6,936 nucleotides of DNA from an uncultured Clostridia bacterium (lineage in GTDB: Bacteria > Bacillota > Clostridia > Oscillospirales > Acutalibacteraceae), in contig CALFPM010000095.1 of the NCBI GenBank assembly GCA_937919155.1, positions 1 to 6,936 on the forward strand, given 5' to 3'. The translations under genes and the position numbers were made by a program. The first letter of the stretch is position 1. The number at the start of each line of letters is the position of its first letter. Positions 6,446-6,936 of this stretch are shown piece after piece. The notes under the pieces were generated by a model. It saw only the letters and a list, made by a program, of their open reading frames with translations, was not told the origin of the DNA and did no database searches.

Positions 6446-6936
6446 TGCATTTTTATAGTTGCTTTCAAAGTTCAGGATGTTTTCGATGGTCGCGCCACGG
6501 AATTTGTAGATGGACTGATCGTCGTCTCCAACGACCATCAGATTTCTCTCTCTGTCAGAGAGAAGCTTCGTTAAAACGAACTGCGCATAGTTCGTATCCT
6601 GATACTCATCCACGAGCACATAGCGGAACTGCATGGCATACTTCTCGCGAATAGCCGGAAAATCCCGGAAAAGAATGTAAGTATACACCAACAAATCATC
6701 GAAGTCCATGGCATCACTCTGTCGGCAACGCTCCCAATACTTGCGATAAATTTCATGGGTAGCTGGTACTTTGGCATCTCTATCGGCTCTTAACACCTCC
6801 ATGTTCGAAGCATACGCATCTGGCGAAACCAAGTGATTCTTGGCATTGCTGATGCGGCTTTGGATGCTACCCGGCTTGTAAGTCTTATCGTCGAGTTGCA
6901 TTTCCTTAATGATGCTCTTGATCAAGCTTTTCGAAT
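6410..6936 (-). pseudogene. uvrD: UvrD/PcrA-type DNA helicase, internal fragment (5' beyond right edge, truncated 3')
   Basis: Part of a superfamily 1A 3'-5' DNA helicase of DNA repair and replication. The frame is open through the right edge on the minus strand; the TTG at 6923-6925 is not a real start, and the Walker A region would lie beyond the window. Residues counted from that TTG: YKPGSIQSRISNAKNHLVSP (16-35), the MDFDDLL block (73-79), motif II VLVDEYQDTN (103-112, Walker B with Asp106-Glu107) and motif III VVGDDDQSIYKFRGA (131-145). After NILNFESNYKNA (149-160) the protein should go on to motif IV (a LEQNYRST-like stretch) and some 400 more residues, but it runs into about 10 unrelated residues and a stop at 6410-6412. 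Motifs IV-VI are therefore absent and this piece cannot be an active helicase. Whether it is uvrD or pcrA cannot be decided. Confidence 0.8.

Noticed and set aside
1..6936. CRISPR array, insertion sequence, tRNA or phage module
   Set aside because: No spaced repeats, terminal inverted repeats, transposase or integrase motifs, or tRNA-like cloverleaf seen on either strand.

Overview
The window looks like chromosomal DNA of an anaerobic Firmicute, probably a gut or rumen clostridium of the Oscillospiraceae/Ruminococcaceae type. This is inferred from GGAG-type ribosome binding sites, AT-rich spacers with sigma-A-like promoters, codon preference, and the style of the TrpRS and ArgG proteins. No rRNA, tRNA, CRISPR array, insertion sequence or phage gene is visible.

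The core, about 350-6210, is intact and coherent. It holds, in order: an unrecognised 496-residue multi-pass membrane protein (+); a HAD-family phosphatase (-) whose 3' end overlaps it tail to tail by 14 bases; a 161-base divergent promoter region with a well-formed promoter on each strand; a two-gene operon of a fold-type I PLP aminotransferase and tryptophanyl-tRNA synthetase trpS (19 bases apart); and argG, argininosuccinate synthase, with its own promoter flanked by matches to the arginine-repressor (ARG) box. The theme is ordinary amino-acid metabolism and translation: transamination, Trp-tRNA charging and arginine synthesis.

Both edges differ. Positions 2-340 carry an interior piece of a polysaccharide lyase family 8 (hyaluronate/chondroitin/xanthan lyase) gene that loses its family match and stops well short. 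After argG come about 200 AT-rich bases with a short unidentified open frame, then the minus-strand middle part of a UvrD/PcrA-type helicase that stops just after motif III. The two recognisable edge genes are cut in mid-domain at points inside the window. This suggests either that the window is a chimeric assembly whose ends come from other DNA, or that rearrangement left gene remnants on both sides of the core.

I do not see a new multi-gene system. The best candidate for undescribed biology is the membrane protein at 352-1842, with its Trp/Gly-rich motifs. The observation most in need of checking is the pair of broken edges.
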